Position numbers and translations under genes: made by a program
Notes under the pieces: generated by a model
What the model saw: the letters and a program-made list of their open reading frames with translations, nothing else
What the model was told of the DNA's origin: nothing
Databases searched by the model: none
In this document: piece by piece, positions 37,555 through 45,781 of the stretch
Layout of the letters: each line of letters starts with the position of its first letter
Numbering within the stretch: position 1 is the first letter of the stretch
Assembly: GCA_033344895.1 (NCBI GenBank)
Contig: JAWPMN010000001.1
Span: 1,674,001-1,738,000, forward strand
DNA length: 64,000 bases
Source: Alphaproteobacteria bacterium
GTDB lineage: Bacteria; Pseudomonadota; Alphaproteobacteria; UBA8366; Aestuariispiraceae
Direction: 5' to 3'

Positions 37555-38391
37555 ATGTTCGGAGATTTCAAAGTAGGTGAGACCTATAATAGACGAGCGG
37601 ACATACATGCGTTGTTTCGCGGTCAGCAGCAGGGTGGGATTGCAACGCCAGCGAAACATCCTGTGATTTTCGCCTTCACAGGCAGCAGCGGTGCTCAGCA
37701 TGGCTATGCCGACGGTTGGACGGATCACGGAGTCTTTCGCTATTTTGGTGAAGGGCAAGAAGGCAACATGCGCTGGAAGGGAGGGAACAAAGCAATCCGC
37801 GACCACGTTCCAGATGGCAAGGACCTGCTCCTTTTTGAGACGCTTGGGGGCGGACAGGTCCGTTGTATGGGTCAATTCGTGGCTGCCGGTCATGAGTGGG
37901 TTGAAGCCCCTGACCGTCGTAATGCGCCCCGACAGGCGATAGTATTCAACCTGGTTCCTCTCGAGCGCATTGGCGAGGGTGAGGCTGATCTGGAAGAGTT
38001 GCCAACTGACTTGCTGGAACTGCGTCGAAGGGCCACCGATGCCGCTACGGGTGGCGGCGCCGGCAAGCCATCAGATGCTAAGCGTAGTTGCTACACCCGT
38101 AGCGCCATCGTCAAAGCCTATGTTCTCTCCCGAGCAAAGGGAGTCTGCGAGTCTTGTGGTCGTCCAGCTCCGTTCAAGACGCAGAAGGGTGCCCCTTACC
38201 TTGAACCGCATCACATCCGGCGGCTGAGCGACGGTGGCCCTGATCACCCGAGCTACGTGGGAGCCGTATGCCCCAACTGCCATCGGGAGATCCACTACGG
38301 CCAAAATGGTATGTTGCTCAACGCGAAGCTCGCGGACTCCGTACAGGCAGCGGAGGCCCTTCTTGAGCAATCCGGTTCATCCGATGAGTAG
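37555..38391 (+). CDS. HNH endonuclease with SRA-like N-terminal domain
   Basis: 278 aa. Residues 1-150 (GDFKVGETYNRRADIHALFRGQQQGGIATP…GYADGW…FRYFGEGQEGNM) resemble the SRA-like modified-base-reading domain that accompanies HNH nucleases such as ScoMcrA. The C-terminal HNH is well formed: CESCGRPAP, LEPHHIRRLSDGGPDHP, and VCPNCHREIHYG. This is the layout of a type IV, modification-dependent restriction enzyme that cuts foreign modified DNA. gagggaggg lies just before the ATG. No methylase is nearby, as expected for type IV. The SRA assignment is from pattern memory, not a search. Confidence 0.75.
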   Translation: MFGDFKVGETYNRRADIHALFRGQQQGGIATPAKHPVIFAFTGSSGAQHGYADGWTDHGVFRYFGEGQEGNMRWKGGNKAIRDHVPDGKDLLLFETLGGGQVRCMGQFVAAGHEWVEAPDRRNAPRQAIVFNLVPLERIGEGEADLEELPTDLLELRRRATDAATGGGAGKPSDAKRSCYTRSAIVKAYVLSRAKGVCESCGRPAPFKTQKGAPYLEPHHIRRLSDGGPDHPSYVGAVCPNCHREIHYGQNGMLLNAKLADSVQAAEALLEQSGSSDE

Positions 38392-38579
38392 CGACGCTTT
38401 GGAGACGTATCTTTGAGCTTCTGGTATGCAAGACGAAGTGAGTTCGGCAGTCTATCGCTGGTCGTTTGAGATAATGAACCGAGCGTCTTGAGCCAAATAC
38501 AAAACCGTGCACCTGTTCGCACGACCTATAACGAGCATCCTCTTTACAAAGCTGACGCAGAATAGGTGTCTGGGTCGCC

Positions 38580-38618
38580 GGGAGAAGGAGGGCCAAACAA
38601 CCCTCCTCTTCCCGTTTT
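38580..38618. terminator. Terminator between HNH and ParB-domain genes
   Basis: GGGAGAAGGAGGG (38580-38592) and CCCTCCTCTTCCC (38601-38613) form an imperfect hairpin followed by GTTTT on the plus strand. It separates convergent genes. The rest of 38392-38663 contains a short palindrome, CCTGCA-TTA-TGCAGG (38626-38640), and no gene. Confidence 0.6.
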
Positions 38619-38663
38619 GAGATTGCCTGCATTATGCAGGTCCCAGGAGGTGCATGGTGATTG

Positions 38664-39473
38664 TCAAAAATCCTCGTTTTCTTCCATTGCATCCTCGCTG
38701 ACGTAGTGCAGTAGTTCCTTTACCACGTCCTCAAGCCGTCGCCCCAAGTGAAACGCGAGGGCTCTTGCGGCAACCTCTGGGTTTTGCCCGAGTATGGTTC
38801 CAAAAGCCTTGTGCAAGCGGTCGGCGTATTCGTTCGCCAGAGCCTCCAGGTATGCCTCCCTCTCATCGTCATCCATTGGCTTCCGGCTGTTCATCTGATG
38901 GTGGTTCAGGGCTTCTTGCCATACGGTGAAATCATAGGCGGCGTCGCCCAGTTCGCGCTTCAAACGGCGCATCTTGCCGAGTTGCCCATCCGAAGCGCCG
39001 GATGCTTCCATCATTTCAGGCTTGGTGTACCTATCGAGGAGCACAAGTCGCCAAGCGTAGTTCATGCGCTCTTGTGTGCCCATCACCAGACGCACCTTGC
39101 TGTTGATCCGCCCAGCTTCCAGGACGGCCTCTTCCACTGACCCACAGAACCAGTTCACCGGGACAGTGTTGGTCACACAGGCGAGTTTGTAAGCCTCCAA
39201 CCGATGATGTCCATCTATCACCACGCCCCGCTGACCCACAGGTAGCAAGAGGATGGGATCAAGGTCACCCTGCCTCTTAATCGTCCGAGCCAACTCTTGT
39301 ACGTGATGCTCATCCAAGACCTCGTGTCGAGGCTGGAAGAGGTCCGGGTGAAGGTCGATCAGTCCGAATTCGAGCCGGTTGGGCAGGCTCATGGGCTCGT
39401 TGGTGTTTTTCAGTTTGCTGGAAAGAAGCTCAAGGGTTTCTGAGGCGCCGGTCATGGTTTGCTTCTCGATCAC
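38664..39473 (-). CDS. ParB/Srx-fold nuclease-domain protein
   Basis: 269 aa. Residues about 30-130 are a ParB/sulfiredoxin-like domain: LIDLHPDLFQPRHEVLDEHHVQELARTIKRQGDLDPILLLPVGQRGVVIDGHHRLEAYKLA, with the GHHR motif. A helical DNA-binding part follows (YTKPEMMEASGASDGQLGKMRRLKRELGD). No ParA partner is present, so it is not an obvious partition pair; it may regulate the element. The start overlaps the stop of the upstream Zn-motif gene. Confidence 0.75.
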   Translation of the reverse strand: MIEKQTMTGASETLELLSSKLKNTNEPMSLPNRLEFGLIDLHPDLFQPRHEVLDEHHVQELARTIKRQGDLDPILLLPVGQRGVVIDGHHRLEAYKLACVTNTVPVNWFCGSVEEAVLEAGRINSKVRLVMGTQERMNYAWRLVLLDRYTKPEMMEASGASDGQLGKMRRLKRELGDAAYDFTVWQEALNHHQMNSRKPMDDDEREAYLEALANEYADRLHKAFGTILGQNPEVAARALAFHLGRRLEDVVKELLHYVSEDAMEENEDF

Positions 39474-40135
39474 CGCAGTTCCTCCAAAGCGTTCTTCAGG
39501 TTCTCTCGCTGTTTCTTTTCGTGCTCACGTCTTCTCTGATCCGTTCTCGCCACCACGAGGCCCACCGGCCCAAGGATTTCGGCTATCATCTGGCCAAGAG
39601 TGATGACTGTGCGTGGCGGAAGGTCTCGATAGACGCGCTTCATCTTTCCAGTTGCGTGATCGTACCAAGTACCGGCGTTGGCCTCTGTCAGCCCCCTGCA
39701 ACGTCGAACGAGTTGATGGGTAAAGGCATTGTCGGACTGGAAGGTTCGGGGTCGATGCTCGGCCAGAAGATAGATCGCGCATACTGTGCGAATAACTTCC
39801 TGCACCTTTACGTTCTCGGAAAGCCGGATCACTTCGCGAGCTGCTTGTACCTCGAACTTGATCATTGGTGTGCCGTTCAGGTAGGCCGCCTCGATCGCCC
39901 GGCAGCGGTGGACCAAGGCTCCCCATCGCTGGCTGGCAATGTCCCAGGTGGAATTGTCCCGGTTGCGCTCAATGACTTCATCGACCAGCGCCAAGTAATG
40001 CTTCAAGTCACCCTTGGTCACACCCTGTTGCAAGGGATGGCCGTGGCGGCGCAGTCTGGTCTTGTGAGTCGGGCAGTATCGCCCATAGGCGCTCGTCGTC
40101 CCCGAGCACCCGCTGATTTGGCAGGGTCTTTTCAT
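39470..40135 (-). CDS. Hypothetical protein with CxxxC…CxxH zinc motif
   Basis: 221 aa. The N-terminus, CQISGCSGTTSAYGRYCPTHKTRLRRHG, is the small zinc knuckle common at the start of phage HNH and DNA-binding proteins. The remainder is helical, with a lysine/arginine/glutamate-rich C-terminal end (RTDQRRREHEKKQRENLKNAL), and has no catalytic motif I recognise. It is translationally coupled to the ParB-domain gene. Function unknown. Confidence 0.6.
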   Translation of the reverse strand: MKRPCQISGCSGTTSAYGRYCPTHKTRLRRHGHPLQQGVTKGDLKHYLALVDEVIERNRDNSTWDIASQRWGALVHRCRAIEAAYLNGTPMIKFEVQAAREVIRLSENVKVQEVIRTVCAIYLLAEHRPRTFQSDNAFTHQLVRRCRGLTEANAGTWYDHATGKMKRVYRDLPPRTVITLGQMIAEILGPVGLVVARTDQRRREHEKKQRENLKNALEELR

Positions 40136-40186
40136 TGTCGTCCTTTTGATGATGTTGATGGATTTCGCGTCCGTCCCCCGAGGGAC

Positions 40187-40231
40187 AGAGACAAAAAGAA
40201 AATCCGGCCAGATCGTCTCTGATCTGACCGG
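40187..40231 (-). terminator. Rho-independent terminator of the resolvase gene
   Basis: On the minus strand CCGGTCAGATC pairs with GATCTGGCCGG around an AGAGAC loop, followed by ATTTTCTTTTTGT. It lies about 40 bp after the resolvase stop. Confidence 0.8.
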
Positions 40232-40269
40232 TTCTCTGCCCTAGGGTGGAACCTAATCGAAACTCAGGC

Positions 40270-40965
40270 TCAAACGGCTTGATCCAGGACCCTCTGCACC
40301 TGGACGGCTTGCCACTTCCCGCCTCTCGCGGTGGTTATGCCTCTTTCGTTCAGAGCCTTGGCAATCCCACCGAACGACGCGACCCCACTCTCTCGAATTT
40401 CTTGAATAACAGGAAGAAGGTCGGAGGCTCGTGCCTTTGCCTTTTCCTGTCGGGCCTTGGTGGCAGCTTCCCGCCCTGCTCCAGGCACAAGGTGATGGGA
40501 GGCATTTCGATCCCACTGTCCATCCCGCTCGACTTTGGCTCGCAAGGCCGCCTTTGTTCGTTCCGAAATCAAGCCTGCTTCGAGTTGGGCGATGTTCGCC
40601 ATTTGCCTGAGAATGAACTCCCCAACAGCTCCTTCCACGCCTGGAAGGTCGCAGAAGACTACCGGGACGCCAGAGGCAAGGACTGTCTCCAGAAAGGATG
40701 CAGACCGAGTGAGCCTGTCCACTTTGGCGACAATGAGGGTTCCGCCCATAACGCGACAGCGGGCAAGCGCCTTGCCCAACTCGGGGCGGTCGTTGCGCTT
40801 CCCGCTCTCTACCTCGATGAATGGCGGTGCGATCAATTCGTCCCCGGGCTTCATATGCCGGGCCACGGTCGCTTCCTGGGCTTCCAGGCCCAAACCGCTC
40901 TGTCCTTGTTTGGTGGTCGATACTCGGTAATAGGCTACATACCGGGTCACGTCGTTACATTCCAT
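40270..40965 (-). CDS. Small serine recombinase/resolvase
   Basis: 231 aa. YVAYYRVSTTKQGQSGLGLEAQ contains the catalytic serine (about residue 16). ALARCRVMGGTLIVAKVDRLTRSASFLE and IAQLEAGLISERTKAALRAKVERDGQWDR are the catalytic-domain and helix E signatures, and the C-terminus has an HTH (FGGIAKALNERGITTARGGKWQAVQVQRVL). It is of the resolvase/invertase class and could resolve dimers or invert a segment. A TTACG-N6-CGTAA dyad lies 10-30 bp upstream. Confidence 0.9.
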   Translation of the reverse strand: MECNDVTRYVAYYRVSTTKQGQSGLGLEAQEATVARHMKPGDELIAPPFIEVESGKRNDRPELGKALARCRVMGGTLIVAKVDRLTRSASFLETVLASGVPVVFCDLPGVEGAVGEFILRQMANIAQLEAGLISERTKAALRAKVERDGQWDRNASHHLVPGAGREAATKARQEKAKARASDLLPVIQEIRESGVASFGGIAKALNERGITTARGGKWQAVQVQRVLDQAV

Positions 40966-40976
40966 CGCTATGTCCG

Positions 40977-40992
40977 TTACGATGAAACGTAA
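40977..40992. promoter_or_regulatory. Dyad upstream of the resolvase gene
   Basis: TTACG-ATGAAA-CGTAA lies 11-27 bp upstream of the resolvase ATG and is a possible res subsite or operator. Confidence 0.35.
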
Positions 40993-41086
40993 TAAACTAC
41001 GAAACAGTTTGTCAATCAGTCTCGGGCTGGCATGACAGAAAGTGACTACCTCTGCGCCCTTGTATGGTGCCCTTGACCCCCCACCC

Positions 41087-41653
41087 CTATACCGGGGGAA
41101 AGCCGCATCTTCTATAGTAGGATAACCCGCTCAGATTTTTTCGCTGAAACACCTGGAGCCTTTGATCTCATAGACTTACTCGACGGCCTCTTGAGAGAAC
41201 AGAGCGATGAATGCGGCAGGTGTTGGGGTGTCGTGGAAGACTATGACTACAGGGTAGTGACGACGGTGAAGGTAGTGCCCACGATGGTGACAGATTTTGA
41301 ACTCTATCGCTTTCTCGACGGTGTAGCTCATGCCCTACGGCGCAAAGACTTCACGGGCCGTGTTGATAGGAGTTGGTTCCCGAAGTTACACATCCTCACC
41401 CTACCAATACGGTAACCGCATCCTGAACTGGGATGCGTTCAATTCTGAACTGAACTATTTCACGTCTCATCTCGCGACTTTGAGTTACCTCATGAAGTGG
41501 TTCGCCACGCAGTCCCCGCTGGTGAGTGTCTTCGATCTTTGGTGTTTACATAAGAGTTTGAAAACAGAGGAGGTGAATACCAAAAGTGGTGATATTTTGC
41601 GTTGCTCTATTGAATTGAGGAGAACGCAAAAGGATGCTGGTTTCCATACTTGA
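41087..41653 (+). pseudogene. Possible frame-shifted hypothetical gene
   Basis: Two overlapping open frames look protein-like but lack good starts. The first, open from 41087 to TAA at 41413-41415, reads …SDFFAETPGAFDLIDLLDGLLREQSDECGRCWGVVEDYDYRVV…. The second, +1 relative and open from 41330 to 41653, reads …YQYGNRILNWDAFNSELNYFTSHLATLSYLMKWF…. Joining them between 41327 and 41413 would give one ~185-residue protein with CGRC. This accounts for most of the ~670-bp gap before the CoiA-like gene. Low certainty. Confidence 0.3.
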
Positions 41654-42455
41654 AGGCCAACGCATGGAGGCAGATGCAGCGGAAAAGGGCCCTGAGTACA
41701 GGTGTCCAAACTGTCATGCTGTTGTGGTTCTCAAGAAGGGCAGGATCAAAATTCACCACTTCGCCCACAAGCCCCCGGTCAACTGCACCTGGGGCAAGGG
41801 TGAAACCCATGAACACCGTGAAGCCAAAAAACTATTCAAGGAGGAGTTTGTTCGGCGCGGTCTCAGGGCGGAAGTGGAGCACGAAGTCCAAACTCTTCCC
41901 GATGACAGACGGGCAGATGTACTGGTGTGGTCCCCCCGGGGGCAACGGTTTGCTCTCGAACTTCAGCACACAGGGGTTGACTATGACAACCTCGAGCACC
42001 GCACCCGAAGTTACATTCAAGCCGGGGTGCCGGTTATATGGATACCCTTCCTGCATCCGAAGAACTGGGGGTCTACAGAACGTCTCGGTCCCGGCGACGA
42101 CGGAGACTACCGGATTGAACGCTTCACGGCTCGTCCCTTGGAAAAGTGGGTTCATGGGTTCTACTACGGGGAACCCTGGATGTACGATCCCAAGGCCAAG
42201 GCGCTGTGGAGGTACAAACTCGATAAGCACCAAATCTACGTTGACCATTCATCTTGGTATGACTCGGACGGTAACGAACAGAGTACCGGGGGCTACTGGA
42301 AGACCTCCAAGCGGTGGAGGGAGTTGACCTTGTGGGGACCATACCGCCTGGATCAAATCCGCATTGGCGTCCTGAACAGGCAGGAAACCTCAATAGGGAA
42401 CCACCACTATCCGGGCGGGTCTGTGGGCAAGCTGGTGTTGCAGGAGGATCAATGA
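41634..42455 (+). CDS. CoiA-like competence/nuclease protein
   Basis: 273 aa. RCPNCHAVVVLKKGRIKIHHFAHKP is the N-terminal zinc-ribbon/treble-clef region of CoiA-like proteins, followed by GETHEHREAKKLFKEEF and a PD-(D/E)xK-type nuclease core: RADVLVWSPRGQRFALELQHTGVDYDNLEHRTRSYIQAGVPVIWI (catalytic D, then ExQ). CoiA promotes recombination in transformation in Gram-positives; CoiA-like nucleases also occur on mobile elements in many phyla. The next gene overlaps the stop (ATGA at 42452-42455). Confidence 0.8.
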   Translation: MLVSILEGQRMEADAAEKGPEYRCPNCHAVVVLKKGRIKIHHFAHKPPVNCTWGKGETHEHREAKKLFKEEFVRRGLRAEVEHEVQTLPDDRRADVLVWSPRGQRFALELQHTGVDYDNLEHRTRSYIQAGVPVIWIPFLHPKNWGSTERLGPGDDGDYRIERFTARPLEKWVHGFYYGEPWMYDPKAKALWRYKLDKHQIYVDHSSWYDSDGNEQSTGGYWKTSKRWRELTLWGPYRLDQIRIGVLNRQETSIGNHHYPGGSVGKLVLQEDQ

Positions 42456-43156
42456 TGGAACCGCAAATCTATCTGTGGTCCGGCGAGCGGGAGTTGCTTC
42501 TGGCTCGCCATGATTTCTACATGGAGCAGACGAAGGCCCGCGTCCTTGGCAACTTCAACAACATGGAGGAGGAGGCGAACCGGTTTTCAGAGGAGGTGTA
42601 TGAACGGATTGGCTCGATGCCTTCCTATGGCGACGGGGATATGTCTGTTGCTGCCGAGGCCGCTTTTGAGCACGGGGCGGACTTCTACATGATGCTCAGT
42701 GACTTGAAGACACAGACGACTCTCGGGGCCCTGGCTTCCTTGTTTCACCAATGGGACAAAGACTTCCGCGACTTCATGGAAAGGCAACTTGCCCATTCCT
42801 TTGACCGTGCCGAAGTGGAAAGAAACTGCTGGCAACCCAACATTGGGAAGCTATTTGACGTTCTGGAGGAATGGGGATGGCCGCTCCGTCAGGCTCCTTG
42901 GTTCCCGCTGGTCAGCGCCTGTCGGCTGATTGTGAACGTCCATAAGCACGGCAAAGGCCGGTCGCTGGATGAACTGGCCCAAGACTATCCCCAATACTTC
43001 AAGGGGCCATTTGATAACCTCGGGGCGGGCTCCTGGCTCAAAGCCCCGGACCATGAAAACCTGAGCGTTTCCGAAGCGGAGTTCGATCAAATAGCCGATG
43101 CTCTGAGGCAGTTTTGGGCTGATTTCCCAGAGCGGCTTTTCATGCCCAACCCATGA
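42452..43156 (+). CDS. Unknown protein with Rx5H motif, coupled to the CoiA-like gene
   Basis: 234 aa from tandem ATGs at 42452/42455 with caggagg upstream. It is helical and acidic. CRLIVNVHKHGKG near residue 175 contains R-x5-H followed by KHG, reminiscent of HEPN ribonuclease active sites (Rx4-6H), but the fold is not established. No other domain is recognised. The four-base overlap with the CoiA-like gene implies a two-gene functional unit. The gene ends 3 bp from the convergent Abi_C gene. Confidence 0.65.
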   Translation: MMEPQIYLWSGERELLLARHDFYMEQTKARVLGNFNNMEEEANRFSEEVYERIGSMPSYGDGDMSVAAEAAFEHGADFYMMLSDLKTQTTLGALASLFHQWDKDFRDFMERQLAHSFDRAEVERNCWQPNIGKLFDVLEEWGWPLRQAPWFPLVSACRLIVNVHKHGKGRSLDELAQDYPQYFKGPFDNLGAGSWLKAPDHENLSVSEAEFDQIADALRQFWADFPERLFMPNP

Positions 43157-43159
43157 CGG

Positions 43160-43927
43160 TCATCCGCCCCGGCCCTGCCAAGTCTCCACCAGGAAGGTCG
43201 CCATAGACCCAGCAAGATTGACCGCAAGGGCCGCATGGCGTGGCGCTGGTCTGACCGGGTTCCGTCCCTGCCCATGAGCATCCCCGATCCTGTTACGAAG
43301 GGTTCCGAGGTTCTGGACCACGTTATGACACCCGCCAAGGATGGCCTTGAAGGTCTCCTCGGTGTGCTGCGAGGGAGACAGGTTCAGCACCTTGGCTGTC
43401 TTGCTGTACAGCTTGGGAAGGTCATCGTCCCCGTAGGTCTCCCCGGCTTCGTCCAGGATGCGTTTACAGACGGTCTCAAGGAGCGTCCGGGCGGCGGTGA
43501 TGGCTCCCTCGGGGTCTTCATGCCGTCTGGCCAAAGCCTTCTCCCATGCCCGGTGGACTCCATCGGGATTGAAGGAAGACAGGGCCTCGGAAATGGCCGT
43601 GTCCGCCGGGGCCTTGTTGCGGCCCTCCAGGTGATCCAGGAGCGGTTGGAAGGCTTCGTAGATGTGTTTCTTCCGCTGCGCCCATGATCCCGCACCGGAG
43701 GCAACCTGCCTGAGGTGTCCCCATAGCTGCCCCTGGTCACGGCAAGTCCGGATGAAGGTGGGGAGCAGGGAGCGGGCCTCGCCTTCTATGAACTCGGAGC
43801 GGAGTTGGTGATAGGTGGTCTGATCCAAGTCGCCGTTCTGTGCCACGGCAATCAACATGTTCTGGAGCATCAAGGCCCGCTCCAGCGGCGTATCCGGTAG
43901 GTCCGGGGGATCAAGGTTCCAGGTCAT
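43160..43927 (-). CDS. Abortive-infection Abi_C/HEPN family protein
   Basis: 255 aa. The C-terminal ~90 residues, PEGAITAARTLLETVCKRILDEAGETY…LGTLRNRIGDAHGQGRNPVRPAPRHAALAVNLAGSMATFLVETW, match the Abi_C domain, with the HEPN-type RNRIGDAH (R-N-x5-H). The N-terminal half is helical and unassigned. Family members are linked to abortive phage infection. It starts 14 bp after the serine recombinase stop on the same strand, so it is probably expressed with the integrase. Confidence 0.8.
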   Translation of the reverse strand: MTWNLDPPDLPDTPLERALMLQNMLIAVAQNGDLDQTTYHQLRSEFIEGEARSLLPTFIRTCRDQGQLWGHLRQVASGAGSWAQRKKHIYEAFQPLLDHLEGRNKAPADTAISEALSSFNPDGVHRAWEKALARRHEDPEGAITAARTLLETVCKRILDEAGETYGDDDLPKLYSKTAKVLNLSPSQHTEETFKAILGGCHNVVQNLGTLRNRIGDAHGQGRNPVRPAPRHAALAVNLAGSMATFLVETWQGRGG

Positions 43928-43941
43928 TCCGCTTTGTCTCC

Positions 43942-45756
43942 CTACGCAACCTCACACGCGGCTTCTTGAACTGTACCGCCGTCTTCCAGGCCATAGGAGC
44001 GAACACTCCCGGGCACCAGTTCACCGGAGACCACCTTGAAGCCCCATGCGGCCTTCTGTCCGGCCTCAAGCCAAAGGTGGCGTTGAATGCCCTGGACGCT
44101 GATGAACTCTATCTCAATCATCCCGTGCCAGTCCTTACCCTCGGTCTCCGGGGTCTCGGGGACGAACATGAAGAAATGATCCTCGGGCACGGGCGTGTTC
44201 TCAGCATCCCATTCCCACTCCGTCTCCCGGTAGGAGATATGCCGGAAGGTGAGGGAGCGGAGGGTCCGTTTCAGGAGTTGATGGAGGCGACTACGGAGCC
44301 GGAACGCCTCATTGTCATCCCCGTGCCGCTGTACCTCCCGGAGACGCTCCAAGGCGTCTTTGGTCTCCCCGTGGTCATGCTGGAGGCTTTCCAACCTGTC
44401 GCGCTCTTGGTCCACCCGTTGCCGAAGGGCCGAGACCTCCTGTTCCATATAAGCCCTTTCTTGCTCCAGGTTATCCAGCTTCGCAATCAAGGCAGGACTG
44501 TCCGGGCGACAGACCAACAGGGAGACTACATTGTCTATCTGTTCCACGATCCTGCGGAGGTCTTCCTCTTTCACCAGGAGGTCAGCATCAAGCCGTTTGA
44601 TGGTGTCAGTTGTGGCCTGATAGACGGAGGGGAAAAGTTCTCGATAGTCCACCTCCTGAAGCATTGATAAAATGAAGGCTTCAACCGGCCTGTGCTGCCA
44701 TGAAGGGGCGGCGCAGTTTCCTACTTTCCGCCGTGCATTGGAGCAGGTGAGGTAGTGCTCACCCTTCCCCTTGTTGATGAAATGCATTGCCCCGCCACAA
44801 ACACCACATTTCGCAAGGCCCGTGAATAGGTTGGAGAACCGCTCACCCCGCTTGCCCCCCTCGATCCGTTTGGAGATCCGCATCATCTTGGCTTTGAGGA
44901 AGGTCTCCCGATCAATAACGGCGGGGAAGTAGTTGGGGATTGGGTCTCCATCGGGAAGACGAACATAACCTCCGTCCGTGCGCTCCTTCCGCATAGGCTG
45001 AAACTCACCGGTGACAGACTCATTGCTCAGGATTTTTTTGATGTACGACTCCTGCCAGCCTTGAGAGCGACCGAATGTAGGAACTCTTTCTTCATTGAAG
45101 ATAGAGGCAATTTTCCCAGCCCCGATCCCTTCCAGTGTCAGAGAGAAAATCCTGCGGATCACCTCGGCCCGGTCATCGAGGATATTGAAGGAACGGCGAT
45201 CCTCGGCCAGCTTCAGCCATGCCGGGGCGCGGGCTGTCAGTTTCTTCCCGCCACCGTAGACGTCCTGCCGCTTCATGGCCCATGCCGCTTTCAGCCGTTT
45301 CGACTTCGTGAGGCTTTCTTCATGTGCGCGATACATCACTGACAAAGAGACCATAAGGTCGCCGAAGTTGTTGGAGAAAGTCTCGGGATGGTAGACTTTT
45401 CCATCTTGAAGGGTGGCTATCACGATGCCTTTCTCAAGGAGCGATGTGAACTGAAGGAATGCTTTGTGGACTTGATCACGACTGAGGCGGTCCAGGCTCT
45501 CCACGAGGAGATATGAGCCGCGACGGATACGGCCTTCATCCACGGCTTGGACAAACGCCCCCAACGCCCCCCCATCGATGTTTCGCCCGGTGAAAGCTGA
45601 CACGCCAAGGTCTTGGAAAGTGAGAGTTTCATCGAGTTCCAGGCGATGGTCTTGAACGAATTGTCGGCTCAATTCTGTCTGACGTCGGTAGCTGTCTCCA
45701 CGGCTTTGCTCTGGGGTAGAGAAGCGGACGTAGCTGTAAGCGCGTGTCTTTGTCAT
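43942..45756 (-). CDS. Large serine recombinase (integrase)
   Basis: 604 aa from ATG at 45756. YSYVRFSTPEQSRGDSYRRQTE carries the catalytic Ser (residue 13); YLLVESLDRLSRDQV and the Recombinase domain (ARAPAWLKLAEDRRSF…RIFSLTLEGIGAGKIASIFN) follow. A zinc ribbon (CGVCGGAMHF…LTCSNARRKVGNCA) is at about 340-375 and a long coiled coil at about 405-510 (DLRRIVEQIDNVVSLL…VSALRQRVDQERDRLESL). A ~100-residue tail of unknown role ends the protein. It lies at the right end of the element, beside attR, and is the likely enzyme for integration into comM. Confidence 0.95.
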   Translation of the reverse strand: MTKTRAYSYVRFSTPEQSRGDSYRRQTELSRQFVQDHRLELDETLTFQDLGVSAFTGRNIDGGALGAFVQAVDEGRIRRGSYLLVESLDRLSRDQVHKAFLQFTSLLEKGIVIATLQDGKVYHPETFSNNFGDLMVSLSVMYRAHEESLTKSKRLKAAWAMKRQDVYGGGKKLTARAPAWLKLAEDRRSFNILDDRAEVIRRIFSLTLEGIGAGKIASIFNEERVPTFGRSQGWQESYIKKILSNESVTGEFQPMRKERTDGGYVRLPDGDPIPNYFPAVIDRETFLKAKMMRISKRIEGGKRGERFSNLFTGLAKCGVCGGAMHFINKGKGEHYLTCSNARRKVGNCAAPSWQHRPVEAFILSMLQEVDYRELFPSVYQATTDTIKRLDADLLVKEEDLRRIVEQIDNVVSLLVCRPDSPALIAKLDNLEQERAYMEQEVSALRQRVDQERDRLESLQHDHGETKDALERLREVQRHGDDNEAFRLRSRLHQLLKRTLRSLTFRHISYRETEWEWDAENTPVPEDHFFMFVPETPETEGKDWHGMIEIEFISVQGIQRHLWLEAGQKAAWGFKVVSGELVPGSVRSYGLEDGGTVQEAACEVA

Positions 45757-45781
45757 AGTTTCTGAATAATCCAAATGCGTT

